Positions 8,243-20,224 of a DNA stretch of 64,000 nt are shown piece by piece. This DNA is from Leifsonia sp. TF02-11 (GTDB taxonomy: Bacteria; Actinomycetota; Actinomycetes; Actinomycetales; Microbacteriaceae), in assembly GCF_017565305.1 (NCBI RefSeq), contig NZ_JAGEKP010000003.1, forward strand, positions 248,001-312,000, in the 5' to 3' direction. Below the pieces are notes generated by a model. That model worked only from the letters and a program-made list of their open reading frames with translations. It searched no databases and was not told where the DNA came from. How positions within the stretch are numbered: the first letter of the stretch is position 1; each line of letters opens with the position of its first letter. Both the position numbers and the translations under genes were made by a program.

Positions 8243-8373
8243 TTATCCACAGTGGTTGTCCCCACTGCCTGGACCTCGACAGTCGGCTTCTCCCCAGTGT
8301 TAATAAGCCTGTGGAGAGTTACACCGGTGTAATTATCCCCACTGTTAATAAGGCTGTGGATAACTTATCCACG
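8243..8373. other. oriC-like array of DnaA boxes outside oriC
   Basis: The 178-bp gap between crgA and the rhomboid gene holds perfect or near-perfect DnaA 9-mers: TTATCCACA (8243-8251), TGTGGATAA (8355-8363, reverse) and TTATCCACG (8365-8373). One-base variants are TTGTCCCCA (8256-8264) and TTATCCCCA (8333-8341). They are mixed with AT-rich GTTAATAAG blocks in an otherwise GC-rich region. The arrangement TTATCCCCA - TGTTAATAA - CTGTGGATAAC also occurs, more widely spaced, in the dnaA-dnaN origin (22630-22687). It could titrate DnaA, regulate flanking genes, or act as an accessory initiation or reactivation site. Function is inferred. Confidence 0.7.
8292..8360. repeat. 24-bp direct repeat pair around a 14-bp palindrome
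   Basis: Two 24-bp copies (8292-8315 and 8337-8360) differ at only two positions and share the core TGTTAATAAG and an end CTGTGGA. They are offset by 45 bp. Between them lies the perfect palindrome TTACACCGGTGTAA (8319-8332). This order (repeat, palindrome, repeat) looks like a regulatory nucleoprotein site rather than chance. It lies inside the DnaA-box array. Confidence 0.75.
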
Positions 8374-8394
8374 CACTGTGGGAAGTGGCCAGCG

Positions 8395-9252
8395 TCAGAC
8401 GAAGTGCAGCAGGCTGGCGCCGACGAGCACAATGCACAGCAACACGATGAGCGGTGTCTGCCAGCGACGGCGCGACGGCCTGCGCGTCTCGACGTAGATG
8501 AGACCGGCCAGGGCGCCGCCGACGAGACCGCCGACGTGCGCCTGCCAGGCGATGTTCATGCCGGGCAAGAAGCCGATCGCGAGGTTCAGGGCCACCAGCA
8601 CGAGAATCTGCATGCCGTTGCCGCCGAGCCGGCGCTGGATGATGAAGAACGCTCCCAGCATGCCGAAGATGGCACCGGAAGCACCGATCACCGGCTGGCC
8701 TGCGGGAGAGAGCAGCAGCACGCCGAGCGAGCCGGCGAATCCGCTGATCAGGAACAGCGTCAGGAAGCGCGCGCGCCCGAGCACAGGCTCGAGAGCCATG
8801 CCGAAGATCCACAGCGTGTACATGTTGAGCGCGATGTGGATGAGATTCGCGTGGAGGAAGACCGACGTGAGCATGCGCCACGGCTCGAACGCGAACTGCG
8901 GCGACAGTGAGTGGCTCGGGTAGGAGTAGATCCCCGCGTACAACAGCGAGTTCGTCACCTGCGAACCGATGATCGGCAGGTTCTGCAGGATGAACACGAC
9001 GACGCAGATCCCGATGATCGCGTACGTGACGACCGGCGCGCCAGGGCCGGTCAGCCGGGAGACCCAGGGAGATCGGGTACGTGGCGCTGTCGCCCGCTGC
9101 TGGGCCATGCACTCCGGGCAGATCACTCCCACGGCTGCGGGAGTCTGGCAGTCACCGCAGATCGCCCTTCCGCAGCGCTGACAGCGCACAAAGGTCGTGC
9201 GATCGGGATGCCGGTAGCAGACGCTCGCCGGCGCGTCGACGGGCTGAGACAT
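8395..9252 (-). CDS. Rhomboid-family intramembrane serine protease with N-terminal zinc finger
   Basis: This is a 285-residue membrane protease that cleaves transmembrane substrates. Residues about 12-50 form a B-box-like zinc finger, with CYRH, CQRC, CGDC and CPEC pairs. Six or more membrane helices follow. The rhomboid signatures are the HANLIHIALNMYTLW loop, the nucleophile serine in GASGAIFGMLGA, and the catalytic histidine in AHVGGLVGG. The zinc-finger fusion is common in actinobacterial rhomboids; its ligand is unknown. The ATG start at 9252 gives the complete finger. Its 3' end abuts the DnaA-box array. Confidence 0.92.
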   Translation of the reverse strand: MSQPVDAPASVCYRHPDRTTFVRCQRCGRAICGDCQTPAAVGVICPECMAQQRATAPRTRSPWVSRLTGPGAPVVTYAIIGICVVVFILQNLPIIGSQVTNSLLYAGIYSYPSHSLSPQFAFEPWRMLTSVFLHANLIHIALNMYTLWIFGMALEPVLGRARFLTLFLISGFAGSLGVLLLSPAGQPVIGASGAIFGMLGAFFIIQRRLGGNGMQILVLVALNLAIGFLPGMNIAWQAHVGGLVGGALAGLIYVETRRPSRRRWQTPLIVLLCIVLVGASLLHFV

Positions 9253-9300
9253 CCGTACTCGCTCTCCGCCCGTTCCCCCGGTGTCCGGCCGCCGGCCGGC

Positions 9301-9840
9301 TCAGGCCTGTTCGATGTCGACCGACTCGATGACCACGTCGTCGAGAGGACGGTCACGGGCGTCGGTCGGAAGGTCGGCCAGCTTGTCGACGATCTTGCGC
9401 GAAGCGTCGTCGGCCACCTCGCCGAAGATGGTGTGCTTGCCCTGCAGCCACGTGGTCGGGGCGACGGTGATGAAGAACTGCGAGCCGTTCGTGCCGCGGC
9501 CTCCCTGGATGCCCGCATTGGCCATCGCGAGGATGTACGGCTGGGTGAAGTCGAGCTCGGGGTTGATCTCGTCGTCGAACTGGTAGCCGGGGCCGCCGAT
9601 GCCCTGCCCGAGCGGGTCGCCTCCCTGGATCATGAAACCGGGGATGATGCGGTGGAACACGACACCGTCGTACAGCGGGGTGTTGGTCTTCTCACCGGTG
9701 GCCGGGTGCGTCCACTCGATCTCACCGGTCGCGAGGCCCACGAAGTTACGGACCGTCTTGGGCGCGTGGTTGCCGAAGAGGTTGACCTTGATGTCTCCGT
9801 AGTTAGTGTGGAGCGTGGCGACAGCGGTGTGCTTAGACAT
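9301..9840 (-). CDS. ppiA: Cyclophilin-type peptidyl-prolyl cis-trans isomerase
   Basis: This is a 179-residue single-domain cyclophilin, predicted cytoplasmic because there is no signal peptide. Family blocks visible are VVFHRIIPGFMIQGGDP, ANAGIQGGRGTNGSQFFIT and the conserved TWLQGKHTIFGEV containing the active-site tryptophan. An ORF of this type next to the oriC-proximal rhomboid/crgA block is standard in actinobacteria (mycobacterial ppiA). It ends 48 bases before the rhomboid gene start on the same strand, so the two could be co-transcribed. It is divergent from the next + strand gene. Confidence 0.93.
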   Translation of the reverse strand: MSKHTAVATLHTNYGDIKVNLFGNHAPKTVRNFVGLATGEIEWTHPATGEKTNTPLYDGVVFHRIIPGFMIQGGDPLGQGIGGPGYQFDDEINPELDFTQPYILAMANAGIQGGRGTNGSQFFITVAPTTWLQGKHTIFGEVADDASRKIVDKLADLPTDARDRPLDDVVIESVDIEQA

Positions 9841-9964
9841 GGCACCAATTCTTGCACAGCGCCATACCGGGTTTCGGGAAGGCCCCGATGCTCTCGGGCC
9901 ATCCTCAGGCCTTTCGGTGGCAAGATGGAGTCAGTTCGCCCAGCCGACGCAATGGAGGTCCAGA

Positions 9965-10519
9965 ATGAGCCTGACGAAGAAGCGCAAGAAGGAACTCGAC
10001 CGTCTGCGGAGTGACGCGCAGGACCTGTGGGGGCAGCAGCAGGAGGTGCTCGCGAACGCGAACGCTCTGGCCGCAGCGGCCCGTAAGCAGGCCGCGTACT
10101 ACTCCCGCGAAGAGATCGCGCCGCGGGTACGCGACGGATTTGAGTCCTATGTCCGCCCTGCAGCGCAGTCGGCGAAGGAGTCGGCCGGGCACTACGCGGG
10201 CGTCGCGCGCGATCGTCTCGTCGGCGACGTCATCCCCGCAGTCGGCACCGCGGTGGGTACCGCGCTCTCGGTGGTCGACCACGCGCGTGCCGCGCGGAGC
10301 GCGGCGTTCAACGGCGAGTTCACCAAGGCGCGCAAGGAGATCACCAAGCGCGCGTCGGCCGCGACCGAGAAGTCGGGTCCGGGCGCCGGCACGGTCATCG
10401 CTGTGGGCCTCGGGATCGTCGCGGCAGCCGGCCTGCTGTATGCGGTCTGGCAGACCTTCCGCGCTGACGACGAGCTCTGGGTCGCCGACGAAGAGCCGAC
10501 CACGCCGCCTGCGGAGTAG
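9965..10519 (+). CDS. Hypothetical protein with one C-terminal membrane segment
   Basis: This encodes 184 residues. The start is chosen at 9965 because GGAGG lies about eight bases upstream and the protein begins MSLTKKRKKELDRLR. The N-terminal ~100 residues are highly charged and alanine-rich and probably form helices or a coiled coil. A glycine/alanine-rich membrane helix (about 142-160: GTVIAVGLGIVAAAGLL) precedes an acidic tail. I recognise no catalytic motif. Proteins like this near ppiA in Microbacteriaceae are, from memory, sometimes labelled as helicases, but nothing in the sequence supports that. A palindromic terminator-like element follows the stop. Confidence 0.75.
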   Translation: MSLTKKRKKELDRLRSDAQDLWGQQQEVLANANALAAAARKQAAYYSREEIAPRVRDGFESYVRPAAQSAKESAGHYAGVARDRLVGDVIPAVGTAVGTALSVVDHARAARSAAFNGEFTKARKEITKRASAATEKSGPGAGTVIAVGLGIVAAAGLLYAVWQTFRADDELWVADEEPTTPPAE

Positions 10520-10530
10520 TCCGCTGCGCT

Positions 10531-10550
10531 CCCGGAGGCCTGCCTCCGGG
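10531..10550. terminator. Perfect GC-rich hairpin after the 184-aa gene
   Basis: Arms CCCGGAGGC (10531-10539) and GCCTCCGGG (10542-10550) pair perfectly around a 2-base centre. A second hairpin with ATCGGGG/CCCCGAT arms (10555-10572) follows at once. There is no T-run, so this is a hairpin-only terminator or mRNA-end structure before the PspC gene. Confidence 0.5.
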
Positions 10551-10606
10551 ACGAATCGGGGGTTTCCCCGATAGCGCGGCGACGACGGGCCCGCGAGGCT
10601 GGAAGC

Positions 10607-10810
10607 ATGAACAACCTCGAACGACCGATCGACGGCCGAATCATCGCCGGTGTGTGCGCCGGTCTCGCCCACCGCTTCGGCATCAAGCCCTGGACCGTCC
10701 GTGTGCTCTTCCTGCTCTCGTGCCTGCTCCCTGGCCCGCAGTTCATCGCCTACATCGCGATGTGGATCATCATCCCCGCCCAGAAGCCGGGAGTCGTGCG
10801 CGTAGCCTGA
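10607..10810 (+). CDS. PspC-domain small membrane protein
   Basis: This 67-residue protein is a single PspC domain: MNNLERPIDGRIIAGVCAGLAH at the N terminus, the amphipathic GIKPWTVRVLFLL stretch, then a hydrophobic helix ending WIIIPAQKP. PspC domains sense or stabilise stressed membranes; in actinobacteria they also occur fused to two-component kinases. Here the domain stands alone. The ATG at 10607 gives the canonical N terminus. It converges with the Nudix gene. Confidence 0.88.
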   Translation: MNNLERPIDGRIIAGVCAGLAHRFGIKPWTVRVLFLLSCLLPGPQFIAYIAMWIIIPAQKPGVVRVA

Positions 10811-10832
10811 CGCTTCGCCCGTCCGGTGGGCA

Positions 10833-11273
10833 TCAGGTCCGCTCCGGGCGGGCCAGCTCTCCGAGCCCCGCCATCCTCAGGGCGACATCGACCAGATCGA
10901 CGCGCCGGTTCGGGATAGCCGCAAGCGAGAACCAGGATGCCTCGTCGGTGGAGCCGTCGAGTTCGTTGCGCAGGCTTCCCCCGGTCACGGTCGCGCGGTA
11001 GACGATGCGGAGCGCGTGGAGCGGTCCGGCGTCGGCGATGAAACGGGCCTCCGCGGGAACGATCTTCGAGTCGATACCGAGCAACTCGCCTACGCGTGCT
11101 TGGTAACCGGTCTCCTCCGCGATTTCACGCACCACGGCGTCGAGGGGGTCCTCGCCGGCCTCGATTCCTCCGCCCGGTAGTGTCCAGCCGGAGCGGCCGC
11201 TCTCGTTCCAGTGGGCGAGCAGGATCCGCGGCCCGTCCACGATGACGCCGTACGCGGCGACCCTGATGTCCAT
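10833..11273 (-). CDS. Nudix hydrolase
   Basis: This is a 146-residue Nudix hydrolase of the MutT fold, cleaving a nucleoside diphosphate linked to another moiety. The Nudix box is complete: GGGIEAGEDPLDAVVREIAE followed by ETGY, with the metal-binding REIAEE glutamates. The N-terminal strand MDIRVAAYGVIVDGPRILL is typical. The substrate cannot be assigned. It is divergent from mutM, with a 10-bp inverted repeat in the short shared promoter region. MutT-like and MutM enzymes both counter oxidised guanine, so a common role is plausible but inferred. Confidence 0.9.
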   Translation of the reverse strand: MDIRVAAYGVIVDGPRILLAHWNESGRSGWTLPGGGIEAGEDPLDAVVREIAEETGYQARVGELLGIDSKIVPAEARFIADAGPLHALRIVYRATVTGGSLRNELDGSTDEASWFSLAAIPNRRVDLVDVALRMAGLGELARPERT

Positions 11274-11283
11274 TCCGACACCC

Positions 11284-11314
11284 TACTGCCGCTTGTCGGC
11301 GGAGAGCGGCAGTA
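11284..11314. promoter_or_regulatory. 10-bp inverted repeat between divergent Nudix and mutM genes
   Basis: Arms TACTGCCGCT (11284-11293) and AGCGGCAGTA (11305-11314) are perfect inverse copies separated by 11 bp. They fill most of the 48-bp gap between the divergent start codons. The spacing fits a dimeric repressor operator, though a hairpin is also possible. The mutM side contains CAGTAT (11310-11315), 6 bases before the GTG, so mutM may be leaderless and the repeat would overlap its promoter. Confidence 0.55.
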
Positions 11315-11321
11315 TGGGGTG

Positions 11322-12185
11322 GTGCCCGAACTGCCGGAAGTCACAGCCCTCGCCGCCGATCTCGGCGAGCGATTGCGCGGCCGCGTCATCGACCGACTCA
11401 GCATCGTCGCATTCTCCGCCTTGAAGACGTTCGATCCTCCGCCCGAGGCACTCAGGGGCGCGACGATCTCCGGCGTGACGCGCCACGGCAAGTTCCTTGA
11501 CATCGCCGCCGGCGACCTCCACATCGTCATCCATCTGGCCAGGGCCGGCTGGATCCGCTGGCGCGACACCGCGCCGCCACCGCCGTCCGGAAGGCCGACC
11601 AAAGGTCCGCTCGCCGCCCGACTCGTCCTCGACGACGGCAGCGGCCTGGACATCACGGAGGCGGGCACGAAGAAGAGCCTCGCGATCTCCATCGTGCGCG
11701 AGCCGGCGGAGGTCCCCGGAATCGCCCGACTCGGACCCGACCCGCTCGACCCGGGTTTCACTCGCGATGCCTTCGCGGCGATCCTGGCGGGCCAGGGCCG
11801 TGCTCAGATCAAAGGCGTGCTGCGCAATCAGGCCCTCATCGCCGGCATCGGCAACGCCTACTCGGACGAGATCCTGCACGTCGCGAAGATGTCGCCCTTC
11901 AAACCGGCCGCGATGAGCGATGAGGAGATCGACCGGCTCTACGAAGCACTCGAGTGGACGCTTCACGAGGCACTGGCCCGTTCGGAAGGCCTCGCGGCAT
12001 CCGAACTGAAGAGCGAGAAGAAGTCCGGGATGCGCGTCCACGGACGTACAGGTCAGCCGTGCCCGGTGTGCGGCGACACGATCAGGCAGGTCATCTTCGC
12101 CGACTCCACCCTGCAGTATTGCCCGACCTGCCAGACGGGCGGCAAGCCGCTCGCGGACCGTGTGTTGTCGCGGTTGTTGAAGTAG
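11322..12185 (+). CDS. mutM: Formamidopyrimidine-DNA glycosylase (Fpg/Nei family)
   Basis: This is a 287-residue bifunctional DNA glycosylase/AP lyase that removes oxidised purines such as 8-oxoguanine. The GTG at 11322 is the only start that puts the catalytic proline second (M-PELPEVTALA), which becomes residue 1 after Met removal. The DNA-phosphate lysine is in RHGKFLDI, the helix-two-turn-helix in the middle (NQALIAGIGNAYSDEIL), and a zinc finger CPVC...CPTC closes the protein. Length is normal for the family. Whether it acts as Fpg or Nei cannot be decided from sequence alone. It converges with the rhodanese gene with no gap. Confidence 0.9.
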   Translation: MPELPEVTALAADLGERLRGRVIDRLSIVAFSALKTFDPPPEALRGATISGVTRHGKFLDIAAGDLHIVIHLARAGWIRWRDTAPPPPSGRPTKGPLAARLVLDDGSGLDITEAGTKKSLAISIVREPAEVPGIARLGPDPLDPGFTRDAFAAILAGQGRAQIKGVLRNQALIAGIGNAYSDEILHVAKMSPFKPAAMSDEEIDRLYEALEWTLHEALARSEGLAASELKSEKKSGMRVHGRTGQPCPVCGDTIRQVIFADSTLQYCPTCQTGGKPLADRVLSRLLK

Positions 12186-12620
12186 TCAACACGCGCAACT
12201 CGCCCCGTCAGCCGGCGCCGTGAGCGGATCCGCCGCGCGCGCCACCTCCCCGTGGTCGTCCTCGACGGGCAAGCCCTCTCGCGCCCAGTACTCGAAGCCG
12301 CCGATCATCTCGCGCACCTCGTACCCGAGCAGGCTGAAGGCGAGTGCTGCCCGGGTGGACCCGTTGCAGCCGGGCCCCCAGCAGTAGGTGACCACCGGAA
12401 CGTCCAGCGGGATCGTCGCGAGAGCGCGCTCGGCGATCTCGGCCGTGGGGAGGTGCACGGCGCCCGCGATGCGTCCCTGGCGCCAGGCCGCTTCCCCTCG
12501 ACTGTCGATGAGGACGAAGCGCTCGCCGGCTTCCTGGGCCGCCCTCACGTCGGACGGGTCGGTCTCGAACCGGAGCTTGGCGGCGAAGTGGCGGGCGGCC
12601 TCGGAAGTCGTCGTGGTCAT
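12186..12620 (-). CDS. Rhodanese-like sulfurtransferase domain protein
   Basis: This is a 144-residue single rhodanese domain. The family motifs are VLIDSRGEAAWRQGRIAGAVHLP and the active-site loop YCWGPGCNGST with two candidate cysteines. The N-terminal ~30 residues are helical. The C terminus ends in GASCAC, adding two cysteines. The natural sulfur donor and acceptor are unknown. It is divergently transcribed from the Lrp/AsnC gene at 12714, so regulation by that protein is plausible, as often seen for Lrp-type regulators with divergent targets. Confidence 0.87.
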   Translation of the reverse strand: MTTTTSEAARHFAAKLRFETDPSDVRAAQEAGERFVLIDSRGEAAWRQGRIAGAVHLPTAEIAERALATIPLDVPVVTYCWGPGCNGSTRAALAFSLLGYEVREMIGGFEYWAREGLPVEDDHGEVARAADPLTAPADGASCAC

Positions 12621-12713
12621 GTGACCAACAGTAGGGAGGTGGATTCTCGATCTGAACAGCTGATTCGCGGTACTTTCACCGGTTGTCCGCGATTATCGTG
12701 CCAGAATCACGCC

Positions 12714-13175
12714 ATGCCCGCGAATGTTCCATTCACCGCCGATTCCGTCGATCGTGCCCTCCTCGGTGAGCTCCAGCGCGACGGCAGACAGTCGATCGCG
12801 GAGCTCGCTCGAACCGTGCACATGTCGAACAGCGCAGTCGCCGAACGTATTCGACGACTGGAAGAAGCGGGGGTGATCTCCGGCTACCGCGCGGTGATCG
12901 ATCCGGAGCGCCTCGGCTACGGCATCCTCGCGTTCCTGCGGCTGCGGTATCCCAGCAGTCGGTACGAGCCGCTGCACGAACTGCTGGCACAGACGCCCGA
13001 GGTCATCGAAGCTCATCACGTGACCGGCGACGACTGCTTCATCCTGAAGGTCGTCGCGACCTCGATGCGCCACCTGGAGCAGGTGAGCGGGACGATCGGA
13101 GCTCTCGGCAGCGTGACGACCAGCATCGCGTACTCGAGCACCGTACCGACGAGGGCGGTCGAGCCGCCGGCCTAG
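12714..13175 (+). CDS. Lrp/AsnC-family transcriptional regulator
   Basis: This is a 153-residue feast/famine regulator. An N-terminal winged helix-turn-helix (about 8-60: LLGELQRDGRQSIAELARTV, then SNSAVAERIRRLEEAGVI) is followed by a RAM/AsnC ligand-binding domain (about 65-145) with the family turn HHVTGDDCFILKV. The ATG at 12714 gives the canonical length; upstream extension runs antisense to the rhodanese gene. It shares a ~93-bp intergenic region with the rhodanese gene, its likely target. The effector is unknown. Confidence 0.9.
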   Translation: MPANVPFTADSVDRALLGELQRDGRQSIAELARTVHMSNSAVAERIRRLEEAGVISGYRAVIDPERLGYGILAFLRLRYPSSRYEPLHELLAQTPEVIEAHHVTGDDCFILKVVATSMRHLEQVSGTIGALGSVTTSIAYSSTVPTRAVEPPA

Positions 13176-13208
13176 ACGGGTCGGCTGCGCCGGCCGCTCA
13201 GATTACTG

Positions 13209-13281
13209 TGGAGCCTAGGAGATTCGAACTCCTGACATCCTGCTTGCAAAGCAGGCGCTCTACCAACTGAGCTAAGGCCCC
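13209..13281 (-). tRNA. alaT: tRNA-Ala (anticodon TGC)
   Basis: The reverse strand folds as a full cloverleaf. The acceptor GGGGCCT pairs with AGGCTCC and includes the G3-U70 pair that identifies alanine tRNA. The D arm is AGCTCAGTTGGTAGAGC, the anticodon loop CTTTGCAAG reads TGC, and the T arm is TTCGAAT. The 3' CCA is not encoded. It lies ~28 bp behind tRNA-Ile on the same strand. Confidence 0.95.
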
Positions 13282-13309
13282 CTGTGGAGGAAGCCTCCAG
13301 TCAAAGGAA

Positions 13310-13386
13310 TGGTGGGGATACGAGGACTTGAACCTCGGACCTCTTCGTTATCAGCGAAGCGCTCTAACCGCCTGAGCTATATCCCC
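13310..13386 (-). tRNA. ileT: tRNA-Ile (anticodon GAT)
   Basis: The reverse strand folds as tRNA-Ile. The acceptor GGGGATA pairs with TATCCCC, the anticodon loop CTGATAACG reads GAT, and the T loop is TTCAAGT. Here the 3' CCA is encoded (13310-13312), unlike in the neighbouring tRNA-Ala. The pair behind gyrA-DUF3566 is conserved in actinobacteria. A small TGGAGG/CCTCCA hairpin lies between the two tRNAs. Confidence 0.95.
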
Positions 13387-13452
13387 GAACGGGCAACAGA
13401 TACGAGGGTACCTGATCTGGCCCGGAGTGTGAAATCGAGTGCGCGCCGCCGA

Positions 13453-13855
13453 TCAGTTGTTCGTGAAGCCGACGAGCAGGCCGCCGGTGATCTTCACCGA
13501 GAGGTTGTAGAGCAGCGCGAAGACCGCGCCGAGGGCGGTCACCACGACGATGTCGAGGATGCCGACGACGAGCGAGAAGCCCATCACCTGGCCGAGCCCG
13601 AGAACCGAACGGAGGTCACCGCCGCCGGCTCCGGAGATGTCTTTCACGAGCCCGTTCAGCTGGTCGAAGATGCCCGTCCGGTCGAGGACCGTCCAGATCA
13701 GGAACGAACCCACGATCGCGATGATCGCCAGGCAGATACCCGCGAGGAACGAGAGCTTCACAGTCGACCAGAAGTCGATGTACACGAGCTTCAGGCGCAC
13801 CTGCTTGGCGGACGCGGGTCGTCGGGTCGACTTCTTCGCGAGTTTCTCGGCGACG

Positions 13856-13866
<11 letters not shown>
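13453..13866 (-). CDS. DUF3566 membrane protein
   Basis: This 137-residue actinobacterial membrane protein is conserved immediately downstream of gyrA. The N-terminal ~25 residues are basic ([17 protein letters not shown]), then two membrane helices (about 35-58 and 95-120) enclose a periplasm-facing loop. Its start overlaps the end of gyrA by 11 bp, so it is co-translated with gyrase. No function is established in general. The fixed position between gyrA and the tRNAs matches the mycobacterial Rv0007 locus. Confidence 0.88.
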
Positions 13867-16414
<2,548 letters not shown>

Positions 16415-16457
16415 AGTGCTCTCTTCTCGTAACCGAGGTGTGTTCTCGTCGCGGTCC

Positions 16458-18473
<2,016 letters not shown>

Positions 18474-18507
18474 TTAGGCTCCTGACCGCACTCAATAGTG
18501 ACTCTCC

Positions 18508-18513
18508 ATTCTA
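18508..18513 (-). promoter_or_regulatory. Candidate gyrB promoter (-10)
   Basis: The - strand reads TAGAAT at 18513-18508, 40 bases upstream of the gyrB start. No matching TTGACA -35 was found at 16-18 bp. The 123-bp gap back to the DUF721 gene has no coding sign. Confidence 0.4.
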
Positions 18514-18590
18514 CCAAGTGCAGGGAGTCGAATTGCCCGGAATCGCCCCTCTGACGCGTTTTCTTTGCTCAGGCGACCTCTTTTGTGCAG

Positions 18591-19067
18591 TCAGCCGTAA
18601 GTATCGCGCGGACCGCGCCCTGGAATCGACCTGGGACCGCGTTTCCAGGAGGGGGCGTCCGGCCCTTGAAAACGGATCGACTCGATGTCCGCTCCCGGGA
18701 ACCGCTCCCCGATGCGCACGAGGAGTTCCGAACGCATCATCCGCAGCTGCGTCGCCCACGCCGTCGACTCGCAGCGGACCACCAGCACACCATCGACGAT
18801 CTGGTCGGGGATCGCGTGCCTGGCGGTCTCCGCTCCGGCCAGCTCCTCCCAGCCTTCGAGGAGGTCGGACTTGGCGAGCGCGCCGGTCCAGCCGAGTTGC
18901 ATGGCGAGGGCGTCGACCACATCGCCGAGCCCGCGCGGGTCGCGGCCGGCGCCGAACGGCTTCGATGCGGTCGGATCGTCGGCGGCTCTTCTGTCTCTGC
19001 GTCGACGGGACGGAGTTCCGGTGAAGAGCTCCTTCATCCGCAGGTACACCGTCGCTGCCTCGCTCAC
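18591..19067 (-). CDS. DUF721 / DciA-like protein
   Basis: This 158-residue protein is the conserved actinobacterial gene between recF and gyrB. A basic N-terminal linker (about 1-40) precedes the DUF721 core (about 45-140), with WEELAG and VVRCESTAWATQLRMM. DUF721 proteins are related to DciA, the ancestral loader of the DnaB helicase in bacteria lacking DnaC/DnaI. A role in loading DnaB (encoded at 42071) is therefore a good inference. Its start overlaps the recF stop by 4 bp (ATGA type). Confidence 0.85.
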   Translation of the reverse strand: MSEAATVYLRMKELFTGTPSRRRRDRRAADDPTASKPFGAGRDPRGLGDVVDALAMQLGWTGALAKSDLLEGWEELAGAETARHAIPDQIVDGVLVVRCESTAWATQLRMMRSELLVRIGERFPGADIESIRFQGPDAPSWKRGPRSIPGRGPRDTYG

Positions 19068-20218
19068 GATCCCACGATAGTCCCGGCCTCGATTCGCACG
19101 GTGTGGGCCGTGAGCGTCTCGGGGACGTCGTCCAACACGGCGGCGGTGATCAGGACCTGCTCGTAACCGGCTACAGCGGTTGCAAGCATGCGCCTCCGCG
19201 CCTGGTCCAGTTCGGCGAAGACATCGTCGAGCACCAGCACGGGGTCTCCGGTCGACGACTCGCGTCGCAGCAACTCGGCCGACGCCAGCTTGAGCGCCAG
19301 AGCGAACGACCAGGACTCGCCGTGGCTCGCGTACCCCTTCGCCGGGAGTCCGTTGAGCTCGAACAGCACATCGTCGCGATGGGGACCGACAAGAGTCAGT
19401 CCGCGTTCCAGCTCCTTCGGACGCACCGCGGCCAGCGCACCGCGGAACACCTCAGCGGTGTCACCGGATGAGATGGTTACGTCCGAGTCCGCGTCGTCCT
19501 CATCATCGTCGACGTGAGCCCCACGGATGGTGAGCTGTGGAAGCAGTCGCGGATGATGGTCGTCGCCGGCCACCGATCGATAGGCCGCGACCAGTGGATC
19601 GCTCAGCCGGGCGACGAGGTCGAGCCTGGCATCCAGCAACTCGGTTCCGAGCGCCACCAGACGTTCGTCCCAGATGTCGAGCGTTCCCAGCTGGTCCGGC
19701 TTGACCCGGGATGCACGAGCGGATTTCAGCAGGGTGTTGCGCTGCTTGAGCACCCGCTCGTAGTCGGCGATGACGGCCGAGAACCGCGGGTTGCGCTGGA
19801 TGAGCAACTGATCGAGGAAGCGTCGGCGGATCCCGGGCTCACCCCGGACCAGAGCAAGATCCTCGGGAGCGAAGAGGACGCTCGAGAAGTACCTCGGCAG
19901 TTCGCGGGGCTTGATCGCGCCACGGTTGACCTGAGCGCGGTTCGGCGACGACCGGTTGAGCTGCACCTCCACGAGCAGCTCGCGGCCGTCGTGCTCGATG
20001 CGCGCCCGGACGATCGCGGAGTCGGCATCCTTGCGGATCATCGCCTGGTCGCTCGACACCCGATGCGATCCCAAGGAACTCAGGTAGCCGAGCGACTCGA
20101 CGAGGTTGGTCTTGCCCTGACCGTTGCGGCCGACGAAGAGATTGGCGCCGGCCGCGAACGGGACCTCCGCGGTGCGATAGTTGCGGAAATCAGTCAGGGA
20201 AAGATGTGTAACTCTCAA
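19064..20218 (-). CDS. recF: DNA replication and repair protein RecF
   Basis: This 384-residue SMC-like ATPase helps load RecA onto gapped DNA and restart forks. The N terminus MRVTHLSLTDFRNYR is diagnostic. Walker A is GRNGQGKTN, the signature segment is LFAPEDLALVRGEPGIRRRF, and the C-terminal Walker B is DPVLVLDDVFAELDQARR. Length is normal; residues ~238-255 hold an acidic DDDEDDADSD insertion. It is translationally coupled to the DUF721 gene downstream and follows gnd by 6 bp. Confidence 0.97.
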   Translation of the reverse strand: MRVTHLSLTDFRNYRTAEVPFAAGANLFVGRNGQGKTNLVESLGYLSSLGSHRVSSDQAMIRKDADSAIVRARIEHDGRELLVEVQLNRSSPNRAQVNRGAIKPRELPRYFSSVLFAPEDLALVRGEPGIRRRFLDQLLIQRNPRFSAVIADYERVLKQRNTLLKSARASRVKPDQLGTLDIWDERLVALGTELLDARLDLVARLSDPLVAAYRSVAGDDHHPRLLPQLTIRGAHVDDDEDDADSDVTISSGDTAEVFRGALAAVRPKELERGLTLVGPHRDDVLFELNGLPAKGYASHGESWSFALALKLASAELLRRESSTGDPVLVLDDVFAELDQARRRMLATAVAGYEQVLITAAVLDDVPETLTAHTVRIEAGTIVGS

Positions 20219-20224
20219 TGAGGG

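Noticed and set aside
9806-9964. Upstream extension of the 184-aa gene to 9806
   Set aside because: It would overlap the divergent ppiA start; the SD at GGAGG and the normal N terminus support 9965.
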